64,000 bases of DNA from Nymphaea colorata (Eukaryota > Streptophyta > Magnoliopsida > Nymphaeales > Nymphaeaceae): positions 9,245,528-9,309,527 of the forward strand of contig NC_045142.1 of assembly GCF_008831285.2 (NCBI RefSeq), in the 5' to 3' direction. The position numbers and the translations under genes are program-made. Positions 62,873-64,000 of this stretch are shown one piece after another. The notes beneath the pieces were generated by a model. That model did no database searches, was not told the origin of the DNA, and was given only the letters and a program-made list of their open reading frames with translations. How positions within the stretch are numbered: position 1 is the first letter of the stretch; every line of letters begins with the position of its first letter.

Positions 62873-64000
62873 GGAAATAAGAATCAAAGGGACGTCTCAA
62901 CATCCTTCTTGTGTAACAGAAGGGGCATATTGAAGTCAATTTCTGGTTTAATTTCCAAAAGAAAAGAACGTTCTCAAATATAAATCCCACAAACAGTAAC
63001 ACTGCAAAGATTGTGAAGATACTTTTATTGGCTGCAGTACCTAGATTAATTTTGAAGACAGAATGATTAATGGTTATAGTATGTTGATTTTAAGGCAGTA
63101 ACTCATGTTATAGGTGATGTTCATAAGCTCTTGAATCAAATTACCTGTATAGAACAGTATAGCAACTAGAAATTGATGTTACTACCCCATTTTTCATGTT
63201 GGAAATGCAATTATCCCTTTACCGAAATAATCTATCAATTTGTCAAATGTCATTCATTATCTTAATACCAGAGAAAATATTACTCATATATCTCTTTTTG
63301 TTTGTGTTGTACATGTTGAGTTCATTTCCCCTTGTATCTGTCAAGGATCTGCAAATGAAAGAGACTGTTGCTAGAGGAACGTGAGAATGAAATATGTACA
63401 CACTTGCATGATTTTGGTCCTGACTCCTTTAGCGGAGTCTAAGTCTCTTTCAGTCTCTGTTGTCCTCGTTGTATACTAAGTTCTTTTGTCATTTCATAAT
63501 TCTTATAATTTTGTCTAAAACCATTTGTCTACAAATATCTTGCATTTCCAATGTAATGGCGACAAGTACTTTTCAGCCCATTTTATTTCATTGTATCACA
63601 AACAATTGAATAAAGAATAGCGTCTCTTATCACATGGAATTGATGAAAAGAATATTAACATATATATGAAAGTGTGCACGATGGTAACATCCCCATTGGT
63701 TTGTAGACATAACAGCTTTCTTTTGGGAGTATGCATGTATCATAAACCATATTGGATGGCAATTCTAGAGAATAATCCCCTCATTTCACACTTTTTTGTG
63801 TTCATCCTGATTAATAATTTGTCACGTACGGATGCATTTGTTATGTGCAAACTAATGGTGCTTTGGGAGATAAATTTCAAAAAAGGTTTCCAAGCGCAGG
63901 TTTGTGGGGTATATGATGATTGGAATGGGTATTATGATATTAGTGTAATGAACCAGTGATCAAGCATGTTAAATTCTCAAAAAATGTGGTTTTTCATGAG

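Larger units (their letters stand above)
60803..64000. other. Right flank, TELO2 upstream intron or 5' region, retroelement-like debris
   Basis: No convincing TELO2 first exon was found on the minus strand. Two sequences resembling initiator Met-tRNA primer sites occur on +, TGGCATCAGAGCC at 61330 after TTTTACA, and TGGTATCAAAAGG at 62477. Tandem repeats and a CTT microsatellite are present. The 97-residue frame at 63,666-63,959 has no known motif. Confidence 0.45.

Overview
The window looks like nuclear DNA of a flowering plant. It is AT-rich, carries spliced genes with GT-AG introns, and is full of plant-type LTR retrotransposons primed by initiator Met-tRNA, plus microsatellites. I could not narrow the species from sequence alone. 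Only two host genes can be supported. One is a two-exon organelle-type small heat shock protein (HSP20 family) on the + strand at 12.9-13.7 kb. The other is a TELO2/TEL2 (telomere length regulation, TTT-complex) gene on the - strand.

The TELO2 gene dominates the window. I reconstructed eleven consecutive exons from 60,802 down to the stop at 17,624. Every one of the ten splice junctions keeps phase, giving 977 codons plus stop without a break. The first exon (roughly 80-90 residues by comparison with plant relatives) was not found and is probably beyond the right edge. The exons total 2.9 kb but span 43 kb, because three introns have filled with mobile elements.

Layout. 1-6.3 kb: no recognisable gene. 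6.3-10.2 kb: decayed Ty3/gypsy element on the - strand. 10.9-11.5 kb: one end of a CACTA-like DNA transposon. 12.8-13.7 kb: heat-shock element and HSP20 gene. 17.6-19.7 kb: last three TELO2 exons. 19.7-25.4 kb: Copia element B, in a TELO2 intron that would otherwise be about 156 bp, itself carrying a 757-bp hAT-like palindromic element. 25.5-31.5 kb: five TELO2 exons. 32.9-38.2 kb: Copia element A, complete, with a 1,436-residue open gag-pol and apparently identical LTRs. 38.5-41.6 kb: decayed Copia F with a complete 457-bp TRIM inside it. 42.1-44.7 kb: two TELO2 exons. 45.2-45.9 kb: second hAT-like copy, inverted relative to the first. 46.6-59.7 kb: nested stack in the largest intron, an outer LTR element E containing Copia C, which is followed by its relative Copia D inserted in opposite orientation. 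60.7-60.8 kb: most 5' TELO2 exon found. 60.8-64 kb: retroelement-like debris and tandem repeats.

The most notable points are an apparently intact essential-type gene stretched by nested insertions, one very young Copia copy lying antisense to it, a pair of hAT-like elements packed with CGTATCGTACGATACG-type palindromes with perfect 8-bp target duplications, and a complete TRIM with a perfect 5-bp target duplication.
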